Below are positions 26,623 to 36,350 of a DNA stretch of 64,000 bases, one piece after another. The notes beneath the pieces were generated by a model, which ran no database searches, was not told the DNA's origin, and saw only the letters and a program-made list of their open reading frames with translations. The stretch comes from Acetobacter sp. GTDB lineage: Bacteria; Pseudomonadota; Alphaproteobacteria; RF32; CAG-239. The stretch lies in NCBI GenBank assembly GCA_023665325.1, contig JAMPED010000010.1:1-64000 (forward strand), in the 5' to 3' direction. The number at the start of each line of letters is the position of its first letter. Positions within the stretch are counted from its first letter, which is position 1. Position numbers and translations under genes: made by a program.

Positions 26623-27015
26623 TTAAAAATTCTCTTTTAAGCTATTGAGTTTGTTTTCAAAAGTTGATTTTCCTTGTTCGATGGTGTCGTTGATATTGGT
26701 GAGGAGAGATTCGCGATATTCCTCAGCCCAAGCAACCATCGAATCAATAACAGGCTTTAGGTTATATCCGATATTTGTGAGGGTGTAGTCCACTCTGGGG
26801 GGGATTTGTGCATAAACGTGGCGGATGAGTATTCCGTTTTCTTCAAGCATACGTAAGTTAGTGGTTAACACTTTTTGGGTGATGTCGCCCAGTTCTTTTT
26901 TGAGTTCACCAAACCGCTTTGTGCCGTCCATTAAACATTCGATAATTTGGACTTTCCAACGGTCTCCGAGCATTTTAATAGTGGTTTCAGCTAATGATTT
27001 GGGCGTATTTTGCAT
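26623..27015 (-). CDS. HxlR-family winged-helix transcriptional regulator
   Basis: 130 residues with a winged helix of the HxlR type: MLGDRWKVQIIECLMDGTKRFGELKKEL, then TQKVLTTNLRMLEENGILIRHVY and the wing VDYTLTNIGYNLKPVI. The usual single conserved Cys near the N-terminus of many HxlR sensors is absent, so redox sensing via that Cys is unlikely. The ATG at 27015 is chosen because GGAG lies 6 nt upstream; longer frames run into repeat sequence. Confidence 0.88.
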   Translation of the reverse strand: MQNTPKSLAETTIKMLGDRWKVQIIECLMDGTKRFGELKKELGDITQKVLTTNLRMLEENGILIRHVYAQIPPRVDYTLTNIGYNLKPVIDSMVAWAEEYRESLLTNINDTIEQGKSTFENKLNSLKENF

Positions 27016-27118
27016 TGTGTTCTCCATATTCTTTTTGGGGGTAATATAAGCGTTGGTTTTGGTTTTGGCAAGAGGAAAGGGAGGTATGTGTATAATTGGT
27101 GGCAGCGGTGCGAAGAGG

Positions 27119-27295
27119 GAGATCCCTTGACGGCTTGCGGGCAAGCCGAGGGATGACAGGGAAAAGAGAGAGGGATGACGGAGAGAAGAGAGTTCTTTTT
27201 AATATGTCATCGCTCTGAACGAAGTGAAGTCAAGCGATCTCGTGAGAGTATGGATTGCCACGCGTTTATGCCTTACGGCGGCGCTCGCAATGACG
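27119..27295. repeat. Repeat block: families B, A and C in tandem
   Basis: Family B at 27119-27157 (CGGCTTGC/GCAAGCCG), family A at 27193-27253 (GAACGAAGTGAAG variant), family C at 27253-27295. Downstream 27296-27379 is AT-rich with no feature. Confidence 0.85.
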
Positions 27296-27379
27296 ATGGA
27301 GAGGGATGATAGTGGCAGCGTCGCAATGATGGAGGGATAAATATTTTTTTATTTTATTGGGGGAAAGGATGGATTTTTA

Positions 27380-27408
27380 TTGATTTTTAAGAAAAAATAG
27401 TGTATACT
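27380..27408 (+). promoter_or_regulatory. Promoter of the pilin-like operon
   Basis: TTGATT (27380-27385), 17-nt spacer, TATACT (27403-27408). Confidence 0.65.
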
Positions 27409-27441
27409 TCGCTTATATATGTATGTGACCGGAGTGTTTTT

Positions 27442-28332
27442 ATGTATTTGTTAATGCTGTTAGCGACGTATATGTCGGCAATTTATGGGTATAATTTATC
27501 GATACGCCCTGATTATGACAGGGATGTACCGCATAAACGCGCTGCGGCAGTTGTCTACAAATTTACACATCATCACAATGCTGTTAAAAAAGTAGTTAAT
27601 ATGATCAAATCTGGTGATTTGAGTGGCAAATATTTAATCTGGTTGTTGCCTGAAGATTTTATTTATACTAAAGATTCAAATGCTAAAAATGAAGAAAATA
27701 TTGTTTTGACATATAAACAAGGTTCCCACGAAGTGGAAATTCCTTTAAGAGAGAAAGGACGCTTGGGGAGTGATATTTCCGGTGGAGAAAATATTATGCC
27801 GCCAGGGCGAGTTTTGTATGGCTCTGATATGATGGTGAGTAAAATTCTTTGTCCTGATAATGAAATTGATGAAACGACGGTGAATCCTGTGTGTACACCA
27901 GAGACTGACCCTTCTAATCCGGCAGTAATTAAGGGAAGTTGTTGCGGGAAGGGGGGTACCTCTTATCTTGTGTCTTATCGGAAATTAGATGCGCGTTGGT
28001 TAAATCGACTGACGAATCAAGTTAATTCGGATATGTTTTGGGCTTTTGGGAAAGAGGCATATTCAAACAATATAGGTGTGATAACTTGGAATGGGTCGAA
28101 TTGGGAATTTAATGGGATGATTCGCTTGTTAGCGGTTTATCGGAAAGATAAAGAGAAATTTTTGGAAGATCATAAAGATGATCCAGCAGCATTTTATTCT
28201 TCATCAGATGCAAATAGAACATATTGGAAAATGCCTAATAAAGTTTTTAAGCGTGATTTCTTTACTGATGCTGAGGGGAAAAATAAAGATTTTTGTAAAC
28301 ACGGTTGTTTGTTTAAGATTGAGACAATTTAG
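27442..28332 (+). CDS. Membrane-anchored protein in the pilin-like operon, unknown function
   Basis: 296 residues. A short hydrophobic N-terminal segment (about 1-20) is followed by an extracytoplasmic body with a Cys-rich patch (VCTPETDPSNP...SCCGKGG near 150-175) and a C-terminal CKHGCLF. The ATG at 27442 has GGAG 8 nt upstream; the longer frame from 27400 starts in the promoter. It lies 23 bp before the giant prepilin-like gene, so it is probably a partner or minor subunit. No catalytic motif seen. Confidence 0.65.
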   Translation: MYLLMLLATYMSAIYGYNLSIRPDYDRDVPHKRAAAVVYKFTHHHNAVKKVVNMIKSGDLSGKYLIWLLPEDFIYTKDSNAKNEENIVLTYKQGSHEVEIPLREKGRLGSDISGGENIMPPGRVLYGSDMMVSKILCPDNEIDETTVNPVCTPETDPSNPAVIKGSCCGKGGTSYLVSYRKLDARWLNRLTNQVNSDMFWAFGKEAYSNNIGVITWNGSNWEFNGMIRLLAVYRKDKEKFLEDHKDDPAAFYSSSDANRTYWKMPNKVFKRDFFTDAEGKNKDFCKHGCLFKIETI

Positions 28333-28355
28333 AGGTTTTGATAAGGAGATTGGTT

Positions 28356-31300
28356 ATGTTTTTTAAGAAAAATAAGGAAAAGTCAGAGCAACGTGGTACA
28401 CTTATGGTGGAGGCGATTGCTATGCTGGGGCTGATTGCCATTGTGACACCGACTCTTTATAAAAAGTCTGCGGAAAGGCTGCAGGAGATTCAAGATATTA
28501 ACGTTGCTTCTCAGGCACGAACGATGACGCAGATTATTGAATCATTTGTGCGCAGTCATACAACGGCGTTTCGTGGTTTGGTTATGGATGATTCGGCAAA
28601 AATTGTTGAGTTGTGTAGTGATAGTACTTGTTCAGATGTTAAAAATCCGCTTGCTTCGCATTTGACGATTGGTTATTCGAGTGCTATTCCATACGGGTTT
28701 AATCCAGATGAAATTAAGGGTTTTAAGAAACCACGTGTGTTTGCTGTGGTTGAACAAGGAAATGTCGTTTTTTATGTGGTTTATCCAAAAGAACAAGACC
28801 TTGGTAAGAAGAGAACGGCGCGCTTAGCTTCTTTGATTGGTGCGAATGGTGGTTTTGTGAATGATAAAGCTTCTAGCGAAGTACTTGGTACTGGTGGTGC
28901 TTGGGGGCTAGATAGCGCAATGATTAACGAGTTTAAATTGCCAAAAGAAATATTGACCGAAAACTCTTTGGTTTTGACTAATAATGAGCCGATTACAACC
29001 AAGTTGGATGATACGGATATATATTTGTATCGTGTTCCTGGGGGAGATACGGTTGATGAATTTTACCATAATACGATGGTGACAGACCTTTATATGGGAG
29101 GAAATTCGGATGGTGAATCTTCAAAATATGAAGAAGAAGCAAAAGACTTTCAATCCATCTTTAACGTTCGTAAATTGACGTTGAATACAAACTGTTCTGC
29201 GGGATACATTTATAAAGGTGATTCATCTGGAATAGGAGAATTTTCTTGTGATCCGGATGTGGCAGATTTGTATGTTGGAAAGCCTGTGGGGATGTTTACA
29301 AAAGCGCCGCAAAGAGCGAGCGGTGTTGAAAGCGGAGGTGAAAAATATTATAGTGCGAACTCTGGTGCTGCGTGGATTTATGGTAATATGGCTGCGTTAA
29401 GTGACCGGTTTAAGTTATTTAATACAAGTTATGATAATAAATATGACCGTAAGGGTTATGATGTATTGCAGTTTTCACGTTTGGATAGCTCGGTTAGTGT
29501 TTGGGATGGTGAAGATTCTAGCAAAGTTAAATTAGAGATATTACGAGCTACGAATGAAGAAGATAGCGCACAAGTATCAATGATGAATGGGCTGGTGCGT
29601 GTGGTTGAGAAATATGATGGTGAGCCAGGGACGCCTTCTGCCTTTTTGGTTGGTGGTTCTAGTTTAGCTAATAATAATTCTGAGGGGCGCCTAATTACAG
29701 CTTTTTATAATGGTACTGGTGGAGAAGTTCATATTAACAGTGAGCACGATAATAAAGGTGTGACCAGAATTAACGATTACGGTGGTCAGGTTTATATTAA
29801 CGGTAGCTCATCAAGTGATGTAGGTGAGGTGACTGCCGAGACATTCATCAACCAAGGTGGTGGTATTTTGCTAGCTGGTAAAGGTGGTGACTGGATTAAC
29901 GCTGGTGGCGTGGAAGGTAGTGCACACGTTGACATTTTGCAGGCACATTCTTCTGGAACAGGAACACGACGCTTTTCTGTGGGGGGAGAACAAGTTACAA
30001 ATCATATGATTTTTGCAGATAGTTCAGTTGTTTCGTTACGTGATGGTGCGATTAGAACATATACACAGACGCCAACATTAGGAAATTTAGGTGGTACTGG
30101 TGTGTTGGGCGCTAGTGGTTATAATGGTAATACTGAAAAAATCTTAGAGCACGGAACTGTTGTTGCATCTAAATATACAGATATTTTGGGGGCGACATAT
30201 ATTGGCTATCAATCTCAAATGAATGCAGTGTATGAGGGGAACGCAGGTGCTGCAAGTGATTTTATTCGTGATAATTGGCACTTAGGTGTTGCGGGGTCTG
30301 CTTGGGTAGATGCTTTGTTATTTGCTGACCAAGCTAAGTTTAACAGTTCGTCGGTTAAAGAATTACACGCCGGTTTCAGCTCGTTTTCAGAAAGCCCTCG
30401 GACAGCTTGGTTGAATGTGTATAATGATGGGATGATTGTGCGTAATAGGGTAGCGGCGACGGATAGCACGGCAACAACGGTGCGCACGGGTGATACGCGT
30501 TTTTATGCAGGATCATCGGATGTTTATATGGGAGATTCTAAAGGAGCAATGGCTCACCTGAATGATGGTATTGCGCAATTAGGATATACAAAAACGCTAA
30601 ATAGTTCTGCTATTCCGGCGATGGAGAACTATGTGGGGGCGGATTCTACTTCGGCTTTTGTTGTGGGTGAAAAATTAGCACAAATTTATACCTCTTCAAA
30701 AGTGATTAACGATAGCAGTGTGGCTGTTGATATTCAAAAAGGGGCGATGCTCTTTCAGGGACATTCGTGGACAGATAGTACTCGGACTACGCATAATTAT
30801 GGTCAAAACCGGATTCAAACACACGCAGGACAGTTTACCTTGCAAACAGCAGAAGTTAAAGACAGCACTGGCGCTGTGATGACTGATACGGCGAATGCTG
30901 CAATGTTTTATGCTGATGCTTCCGAAATTCGTACAAGATATGTGGATTTTGCGGTACAACGTGAAAAAGACTATAAAGATATCTTGAGAGTTCGTCCAAA
31001 TGAGGCGGCAGATTCTAGTAATGGTGAGGGGAATGTTCGCATTGATGGCTCTATTCACGTGACAGGAAATGACGTGTTACACGTGGCGCCAAATTCTAGT
31101 CAGGCAGCTGGAAAAGATTCTGGTGAAAATCGTGCGACGTTTGAGATTGATCCGCAGTTTGTTCGCGTGATGGCACGGGCTAATGATAGCAGCTTTATTG
31201 CCGCAGATTCAGGTCAACTTGCTTTATTGGAAGTAAATGCATTCGATATTGAGGGGAATTCGTCGAGTGTTAATAATGGAGATGTAGATCCAACAACGCG

Positions 31301-32594
31301 TGCTTCTGTTTATATTCGCCGCGGTGCGATTGAGCTAGAACAGAGTGAAGGCAGCAGTGGAACATACGCAGCTGATGAGGGTTTTGGCTATATCAAGGCA
31401 AACAGATTTGTTTCAAACGCGAATGTTAAATCTATTCCATCCAAAGGAACACACGCTGATGGAACTGCATATGATAAATATATGGTTAACCCTGCATATA
31501 CGTCTGTGATGCACGATATTAAGTTAACCACACGTGGTGGGGCACGTTTGAGTGATATTTTACCTGACTATGTGTTAAAAGGTGTTTATAACGTTGGTAA
31601 TGACTTTGATGAACGCACTAATCAGCAATTATGTTGGAGTTCAGGACAAAAAGCAGGTTCAGGATGTCAAAACAAAGATGTTACTTGGGCAGCTCCATAT
31701 ATTGGTAAGATTCCATATGCTTCTTGCCCTCCGGGATATCGTAATTTGGCAACATTGATTCCAACTTCGTTCCAGATGGCGCAAGCAGGTAATATTGTTA
31801 AAGCTTCAACTGTTCAAGATAAACATAAGAATTTATTAGGTACACCAAGTCACGGGGTTAATTTCTATATTAAACCAGGACGCCAGACTGGTGTGTTAAA
31901 AGCTTTAGGTGCTGATTTTAAGAATAAACTAGAAACACCGCGTTTGACTGAGGTTGATAAATTTGACATTAACATTGGTGTGGCAACAGGTGCTGATTTT
32001 GATCCTGATGTTAATAGGATTACCCGTGTTCAAGGTTGGTTTTGGGGATATCCTGCATCGTATAATGGTTCAAGTCTTGCTTCTAGTATGAAATCAGAAA
32101 GTGATAATGATGCTTGGATTTATTCGACCACTGTTGGTAGTTCAGTTGTTCCTGAAGCACTTTATTTCCAAGCTAATACGTATTTAAAGACGTCTCTGGA
32201 ACCTTTGGAGTTTGAAGATGGTGGTTGGGAAGCTCGAATGGGGTTCTTATATGATACAAAACAATATCCGGGATTAGGTAATGGTGCTGGAAATGATGGT
32301 ATTAGACTTCAGAATAATGCTGCTGGGTATAATGATCATAATAATATTCCGTTTGATATGCCGGGTGATTGGGTGTGGAATTTATTCCCTGTACCAACGA
32401 ACAGTCTTGAGGGACACGCAACGGTTTATTGTTACTTTGATCGAACAGAGTTTCAAGGAGAATGGAGTAGTTTGGTTGACCCAATTGACCAGTTGAATGC
32501 GTATCGTGATACAAGTAAGGATGATGGTCGTAAGCCTACGAACTATAAAGAGCGCTTAAATGACCCGAGTTTGAAATATAAAGACCCGTGGTAA
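28356..32594 (+). CDS. Giant (1,412-residue) prepilin-like surface protein
   Basis: The N-terminus carries a type IV prepilin-like leader: basic FFKKNKEKSEQRG, cleavage predicted after G14, then TLMVE with Glu at mature position +5 and a hydrophobic helix (IAMLGLIAIVTPTL). Pilins are normally 120-200 residues. Here the helix is followed by more than 1,300 residues of Gly/Ser/Asn/Asp-rich, apparently beta-rich sequence. A C-terminal region (from about residue 1100) contains CPPGYRNLATLIPTSFQMA and paired Cys, reminiscent of PilV-type pilus-tip adhesins. The ATG at 28356 has AAGGAGA 6 nt upstream. A terminator follows at 32600-32624. A tip adhesin of a IVb-type pilus or pseudopilus is my inference. 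Confidence 0.75.
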   Translation: MFFKKNKEKSEQRGTLMVEAIAMLGLIAIVTPTLYKKSAERLQEIQDINVASQARTMTQIIESFVRSHTTAFRGLVMDDSAKIVELCSDSTCSDVKNPLASHLTIGYSSAIPYGFNPDEIKGFKKPRVFAVVEQGNVVFYVVYPKEQDLGKKRTARLASLIGANGGFVNDKASSEVLGTGGAWGLDSAMINEFKLPKEILTENSLVLTNNEPITTKLDDTDIYLYRVPGGDTVDEFYHNTMVTDLYMGGNSDGESSKYEEEAKDFQSIFNVRKLTLNTNCSAGYIYKGDSSGIGEFSCDPDVADLYVGKPVGMFTKAPQRASGVESGGEKYYSANSGAAWIYGNMAALSDRFKLFNTSYDNKYDRKGYDVLQFSRLDSSVSVWDGEDSSKVKLEILRATNEEDSAQVSMMNGLVRVVEKYDGEPGTPSAFLVGGSSLANNNSEGRLITAFYNGTGGEVHINSEHDNKGVTRINDYGGQVYINGSSSSDVGEVTAETFINQGGGILLAGKGGDWINAGGVEGSAHVDILQAHSSGTGTRRFSVGGEQVTNHMIFADSSVVSLRDGAIRTYTQTPTLGNLGGTGVLGASGYNGNTEKILEHGTVVASKYTDILGATYIGYQSQMNAVYEGNAGAASDFIRDNWHLGVAGSAWVDALLFADQAKFNSSSVKELHAGFSSFSESPRTAWLNVYNDGMIVRNRVAATDSTATTVRTGDTRFYAGSSDVYMGDSKGAMAHLNDGIAQLGYTKTLNSSAIPAMENYVGADSTSAFVVGEKLAQIYTSSKVINDSSVAVDIQKGAMLFQGHSWTDSTRTTHNYGQNRIQTHAGQFTLQTAEVKDSTGAVMTDTANAAMFYADASEIRTRYVDFAVQREKDYKDILRVRPNEAADSSNGEGNVRIDGSIHVTGNDVLHVAPNSSQAAGKDSGENRATFEIDPQFVRVMARANDSSFIAADSGQLALLEVNAFDIEGNSSSVNNGDVDPTTRASVYIRRGAIELEQSEGSSGTYAADEGFGYIKANRFVSNANVKSIPSKGTHADGTAYDKYMVNPAYTSVMHDIKLTTRGGARLSDILPDYVLKGVYNVGNDFDERTNQQLCWSSGQKAGSGCQNKDVTWAAPYIGKIPYASCPPGYRNLATLIPTSFQMAQAGNIVKASTVQDKHKNLLGTPSHGVNFYIKPGRQTGVLKALGADFKNKLETPRLTEVDKFDINIGVATGADFDPDVNRITRVQGWFWGYPASYNGSSLASSMKSESDNDAWIYSTTVGSSVVPEALYFQANTYLKTSLEPLEFEDGGWEARMGFLYDTKQYPGLGNGAGNDGIRLQNNAAGYNDHNNIPFDMPGDWVWNLFPVPTNSLEGHATVYCYFDRTEFQGEWSSLVDPIDQLNAYRDTSKDDGRKPTNYKERLNDPSLKYKDPW

Positions 32595-32599
32595 GTGTA

Positions 32600-32624
32600 A
32601 GAGCCCCTTTGTGGGCTCTTTTTT
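32600..32624 (+). terminator. Terminator of the pilin-like operon
   Basis: AGAGCCC/GGGCTCT 7-bp stem followed by six T. Confidence 0.85.
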
Positions 32625-32633
32625 GTGGAGAAT

Positions 32634-32671
32634 GAGATCCCTTGACGGCTGTTTCACAGCCGAGGGATGAC
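32634..32671. repeat. Family B repeat with CGGCTGT/ACAGCCG inner stem
   Basis: Constant outer arms with yet another inner stem, placed directly after the terminator at 32600-32624. Confidence 0.8.
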
Positions 32672-32779
32672 GTGAGGAAGGCGAGAGGGAAAGTGAGGGA
32701 ATTCCCTTGATGAAGTAATGTGTTATTTTTTATTTAAATAATTCTTTACAATATGCTGAAATTATACTATTATTTTTTT

Positions 32780-33067
32780 ATGAAGACAATGTATGTTTAT
32801 ATAATGACTAATTCTCGTCATACTGTTTTATATGTTGGTGTGACAAATAATTTAATTCGGCGTGTTGAGGAGCATAAACAGAAAACTTTGGGTGGATTTA
32901 CAGCGAAGTATAATGTTGATAAATTAGTTTATTATGAGTATGCAGATGATGAAATAGCTGCTATAGAACGAGAAAAATATTTGAAAAAGTGTTATAGAAA
33001 AACAAAAGATAAACTGATTAGTGAGTTTAATCCTGATTGGCAGGATTTGGCTAAGTTATTTTATTAA
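32780..33067 (+). CDS. GIY-YIG nuclease domain protein
   Basis: 95 residues. The short single-domain GIY-YIG fold is seen in MYVYIMTN, LYVGVTNNLIRRVEEHK with the catalytic Tyr and Arg, and a Glu in IEREKYLKK. It is similar to the YhbQ/UPF0213-type small proteins that are common and mobile in host-associated bacteria. Substrate unknown. The ribosome binding site is weak and the surroundings are AT-rich and repeat-flanked, which may indicate acquisition. Confidence 0.85.
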   Translation: MKTMYVYIMTNSRHTVLYVGVTNNLIRRVEEHKQKTLGGFTAKYNVDKLVYYEYADDEIAAIEREKYLKKCYRKTKDKLISEFNPDWQDLAKLFY

Positions 33068-33082
33068 ATCTTTGTAGCAACG

Positions 33083-33250
33083 GGATCCCTTGACGAATGG
33101 CGTTGCCATTCGAGGGATGACGGGGAAAAGCGAGTTCTTTTAATATGTCATCGCTCTGAACGAAGTGAAGTCAAGCGATCTCGTGAGAGTATGGTGTGTG
33201 CTTGAGGCGGGAGATCCCTTGACGAATGGCGTTGCCATTCGAGGGATGAC
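33083..33250. repeat. Two family B copies flanking a family A copy
   Basis: Family B at 33083-33121 and 33211-33250, both with the inner stem CGAATGGC/GCCATTCG, identical to the copy at 16943-16982. Family A lies between them at 33135-33194. The rest of 33068-33407 is AT-rich without a gene. Confidence 0.85.
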
Positions 33251-33407
33251 ACAGAAAAGAATGAGTTCCCTTGACGGAGAGGGGAAAAATCTACTTTCGG
33301 GTGGGTTGTATATTTTTTGGGGGATGGTTATATTATTGATATAAAAATATTATCAGAAATTACATTCGGATTGGGTGCAAATTTTGTTTATAAGTCGCGG
33401 AATACCT

Positions 33408-33435
33408 TTGATTTCAGCTTTTTTGTGCCTATACT
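33408..33435 (+). promoter_or_regulatory. malQ promoter
   Basis: TTGATT (33408-33413), 16-nt spacer, TATACT (33430-33435). Confidence 0.6.
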
Positions 33436-33488
33436 GCCCGCATAATGTAATATATACTATGTAAAGAATTTAAAGGATTTTTGTAAAG

Positions 33489-36074
33489 ATGGGAATCGAT
33501 CATTATATCGGCAGACTCGCACATCTTTGCGGAATTGAATATACCGCTAAAATTGATGTGAAGGTCGGATTGCTGAAAACGATGGGTATCCTTGACCGTG
33601 ATTTTGATAACCATACGCCGGATGAAAGTCTCCAGCGTAGGAATGTTGAGTTATTGAGGCAATTGGTTGAGGATAAAGAGGCTGAGGAATTTATTGATAT
33701 TGCTCACCACGTGCCGGTTTTGCGCCAAAATCAGGTGGAGGAAATTGTTGTTTCGCTTCCTGAGGGGGTGACTAAGCTTAGATGGAATTTTTATGAGGAT
33801 GAAGATCCGGCAAAATATTATAAAGGTGAGATGAGCGTTGTGGACGATGTGAGCGAAAGCGAGGAACGTCTGTATCGTGGAGAAGTTTCAGTTGATGAAT
33901 TGCAGCCATATGTTGGTGAACGCGAAACAAAAGAAATTAACGGTGTTAAATATCGTAAATATTTATTTAAGTTTCCTTTTGAAGTGCGGTTGGGATATCA
34001 CGAAGTTGAGTTTGAATATGATCGTGCAGATGGATCTGTGGCGGGACAGAAAACGCATCTTATCTCTGCGCCAGAAAAATGTTATGATGGACTTGGTATT
34101 CGTGAGGGAAAGAAAACTTGGGGAGTGCCAGTACAACTCTATGAGCAAGTTAGTGAAAATAATCTCGGTATTGGTAATTTTAGCGATTTGGCGCATTTGG
34201 GCTATGTGCTCGGAAAACACGGGGCAGGGCTTATTGGGGTGAATCCGTTGCACGCCTCGCAGGATAATATGCCAGAAAATGCTTCGCCTTATGGACCAGA
34301 TAGCCGGATGTTTTTTAACTATATCTATGTGGATGTGACGGCTGTGGATGAGTTTAAGAATAATCCGGATATTCAAGAGTATTATAATAGTGCTGAATTT
34401 CAGGCAAAAATGCAACGTAATCGGCGACGGACTTATGTTGACTATACAACAACGCAAGAGTTGGTTGATGATATTTTGCATCGGTGTTTTGAAAAGTTTG
34501 ACCGTGATCACGAAACAGAAGAACATAATCGCTTTGATGTATTTTGTGCTGATAGTGATGGTATTTTGGATATGTTTGCGACGTTTCGTGCGCTTAATAA
34601 ATATTTTTCCTCTGCTGAAGCGGTGCCAGTAAATTGGCGTGAATGGCCAGAGGCATATAAAAATCCAAACTCAGAAGTTGTCAAACGTTTTCAAGAAGAA
34701 CATAGGCACGAAATTGAGTATTACAAATATACACAATGGCTTTGCGAAAAGCAGCTGCAATTTGTGAAAGATACTTGCAATAATGCAGGAATGAAAATTG
34801 GACTGTATATGGATATGGCGGTTGGAGCGTCTTGTAAAGGATTTGAGGCGTGGTATTATTCTGACCTGTATCTGAAAGGAACAGCAGGGGCTGAACCGGA
34901 TATTCTTTCTCAAAATGGTCAGCAATGGGGATTGCTTGGATTTAATCCTTTGGAATTGCAGAAAGATGGTTATGAACCATATCGTCGGATTTTGGAAGCA
35001 AATATGCGTTATGCAGGGTGCCTCAGAATTGACCACGTGTTGCAGTTAAGCCGGCTTTATATTTATCCTGAAAATGGTGGTGAGGGCTCGTATGTGTATT
35101 ACAACTCACAAGAGCTGATGGCCGTGGTGGCGCTTGAGAGCTGGCGTAATAAGACGATGATTATTGGTGAAGACCTTGGTAATGCACGCGACTCGTTTAG
35201 ACGGGATTTGGAAGATTTCGGCATTATGTCTTATAAGGTTTTGCCGTTTGAGCACAAAAATGACTGTTGGGGATCTATGGTACGTCCTGAAGAATATATG
35301 CAGATGTCTGTGTGTGCGACTTCTACGCACGATACACCAACGCTTGTTAATCAATGGGATGTGCGCGATGTATGGCAAAAGAAACACTTAGGGATTATCT
35401 CTGAGGAGCAGGCTAATGCGAAATTTGGGCAATATGCTAACCAGCGTCAAGCTCTCAATTGGGCTTTAGGGGAATATCACTGTTGGGAAGAAGTGGGCGG
35501 TGCGCCTTCTCAAAACCCGAAGGAAGATGCGAACATTGTACCCGAAAAATATGTGCAGGCAGTGACATCATATATGGCGCAATCTAACTCGGCGATTATG
35601 TTGATGCCGTTTTCTGATATTTTTGGGATGAGTGAGATGGGAAATATTCCGGGGACAACAGAGATGGATTGGTCTGTTGGAAAGCCAATTTTGGAAATTC
35701 GCGGAGATAAATCTTTCCCGAACTGGCGTAAGAAAATGCATATTCCGGTTGAACATATCGAAGAAGTTGATAAATTTCAGGAAATTGTTGATATTATCAA
35801 TCGTTATCGCGCAAACGGAAATGATGGGCGCGGACGGTACTATCAATTTATGCGCCCAGGAAATAATCAGGAATCGACACTAGATTTTGATAAAGCCAAA
35901 CGTATTTATAATATCATTAAGCATAAAGAGGATTATCAGTTTTCGACATTACTGAAGAATCGTTATAGTGATAAGTATAAGCAAAATTTGGATAAACGGC
36001 GGCAAGAGACGCAGGCAAGATATCAAAGTGTGGTCGATGCGTGGGTTAAGTATAAACGTGTTAACGGACTTTGA
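33489..36074 (+). CDS. malQ: 4-alpha-glucanotransferase (GH77, MalQ)
   Basis: Transfers alpha-1,4-glucan segments in glycogen or maltodextrin metabolism. The catalytic GH77 barrel starts near residue 215 (VPVQLYEQVSENNLGIGNFSDL). It has the GVNPLHA segment, the LYMDMAVG strand, the nucleophile Asp in LRIDHV near 514, the general acid Glu in IGEDLG near 560, and the STHDTPT transition-state stabiliser near 615. The N-terminal 210 residues form an extra beta-rich domain as in longer bacterial MalQ proteins. Length 861 is on the long side. No other glycogen genes are nearby. Confidence 0.93.
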   Translation: MGIDHYIGRLAHLCGIEYTAKIDVKVGLLKTMGILDRDFDNHTPDESLQRRNVELLRQLVEDKEAEEFIDIAHHVPVLRQNQVEEIVVSLPEGVTKLRWNFYEDEDPAKYYKGEMSVVDDVSESEERLYRGEVSVDELQPYVGERETKEINGVKYRKYLFKFPFEVRLGYHEVEFEYDRADGSVAGQKTHLISAPEKCYDGLGIREGKKTWGVPVQLYEQVSENNLGIGNFSDLAHLGYVLGKHGAGLIGVNPLHASQDNMPENASPYGPDSRMFFNYIYVDVTAVDEFKNNPDIQEYYNSAEFQAKMQRNRRRTYVDYTTTQELVDDILHRCFEKFDRDHETEEHNRFDVFCADSDGILDMFATFRALNKYFSSAEAVPVNWREWPEAYKNPNSEVVKRFQEEHRHEIEYYKYTQWLCEKQLQFVKDTCNNAGMKIGLYMDMAVGASCKGFEAWYYSDLYLKGTAGAEPDILSQNGQQWGLLGFNPLELQKDGYEPYRRILEANMRYAGCLRIDHVLQLSRLYIYPENGGEGSYVYYNSQELMAVVALESWRNKTMIIGEDLGNARDSFRRDLEDFGIMSYKVLPFEHKNDCWGSMVRPEEYMQMSVCATSTHDTPTLVNQWDVRDVWQKKHLGIISEEQANAKFGQYANQRQALNWALGEYHCWEEVGGAPSQNPKEDANIVPEKYVQAVTSYMAQSNSAIMLMPFSDIFGMSEMGNIPGTTEMDWSVGKPILEIRGDKSFPNWRKKMHIPVEHIEEVDKFQEIVDIINRYRANGNDGRGRYYQFMRPGNNQESTLDFDKAKRIYNIIKHKEDYQFSTLLKNRYSDKYKQNLDKRRQETQARYQSVVDAWVKYKRVNGL

Positions 36075-36350
36075 TTTTGTGAACTAGCTTGCAGGAGCTT
36101 TAAGGTGTTGTTTTGAGTATTGGCGTGCTGGTTTGGTGGTAGCGCTAGTGCGAGCAACACCTGTTTAATTTGGGGCTAGGGAATTTATAGATTGCTAGGT
36201 GCTTTGTAGCTTACCTCGTCATAATGGAGGAGGTAGGTGGTTTTTGTGGATAATATGGTGTAGAGACTTGATATTTTGTTTTATTTAACGTTATTTTAAA
36301 CATTGCGTATTTAAACGTATAATTGTTTTGTTTAATATCTGGGTAGACTT

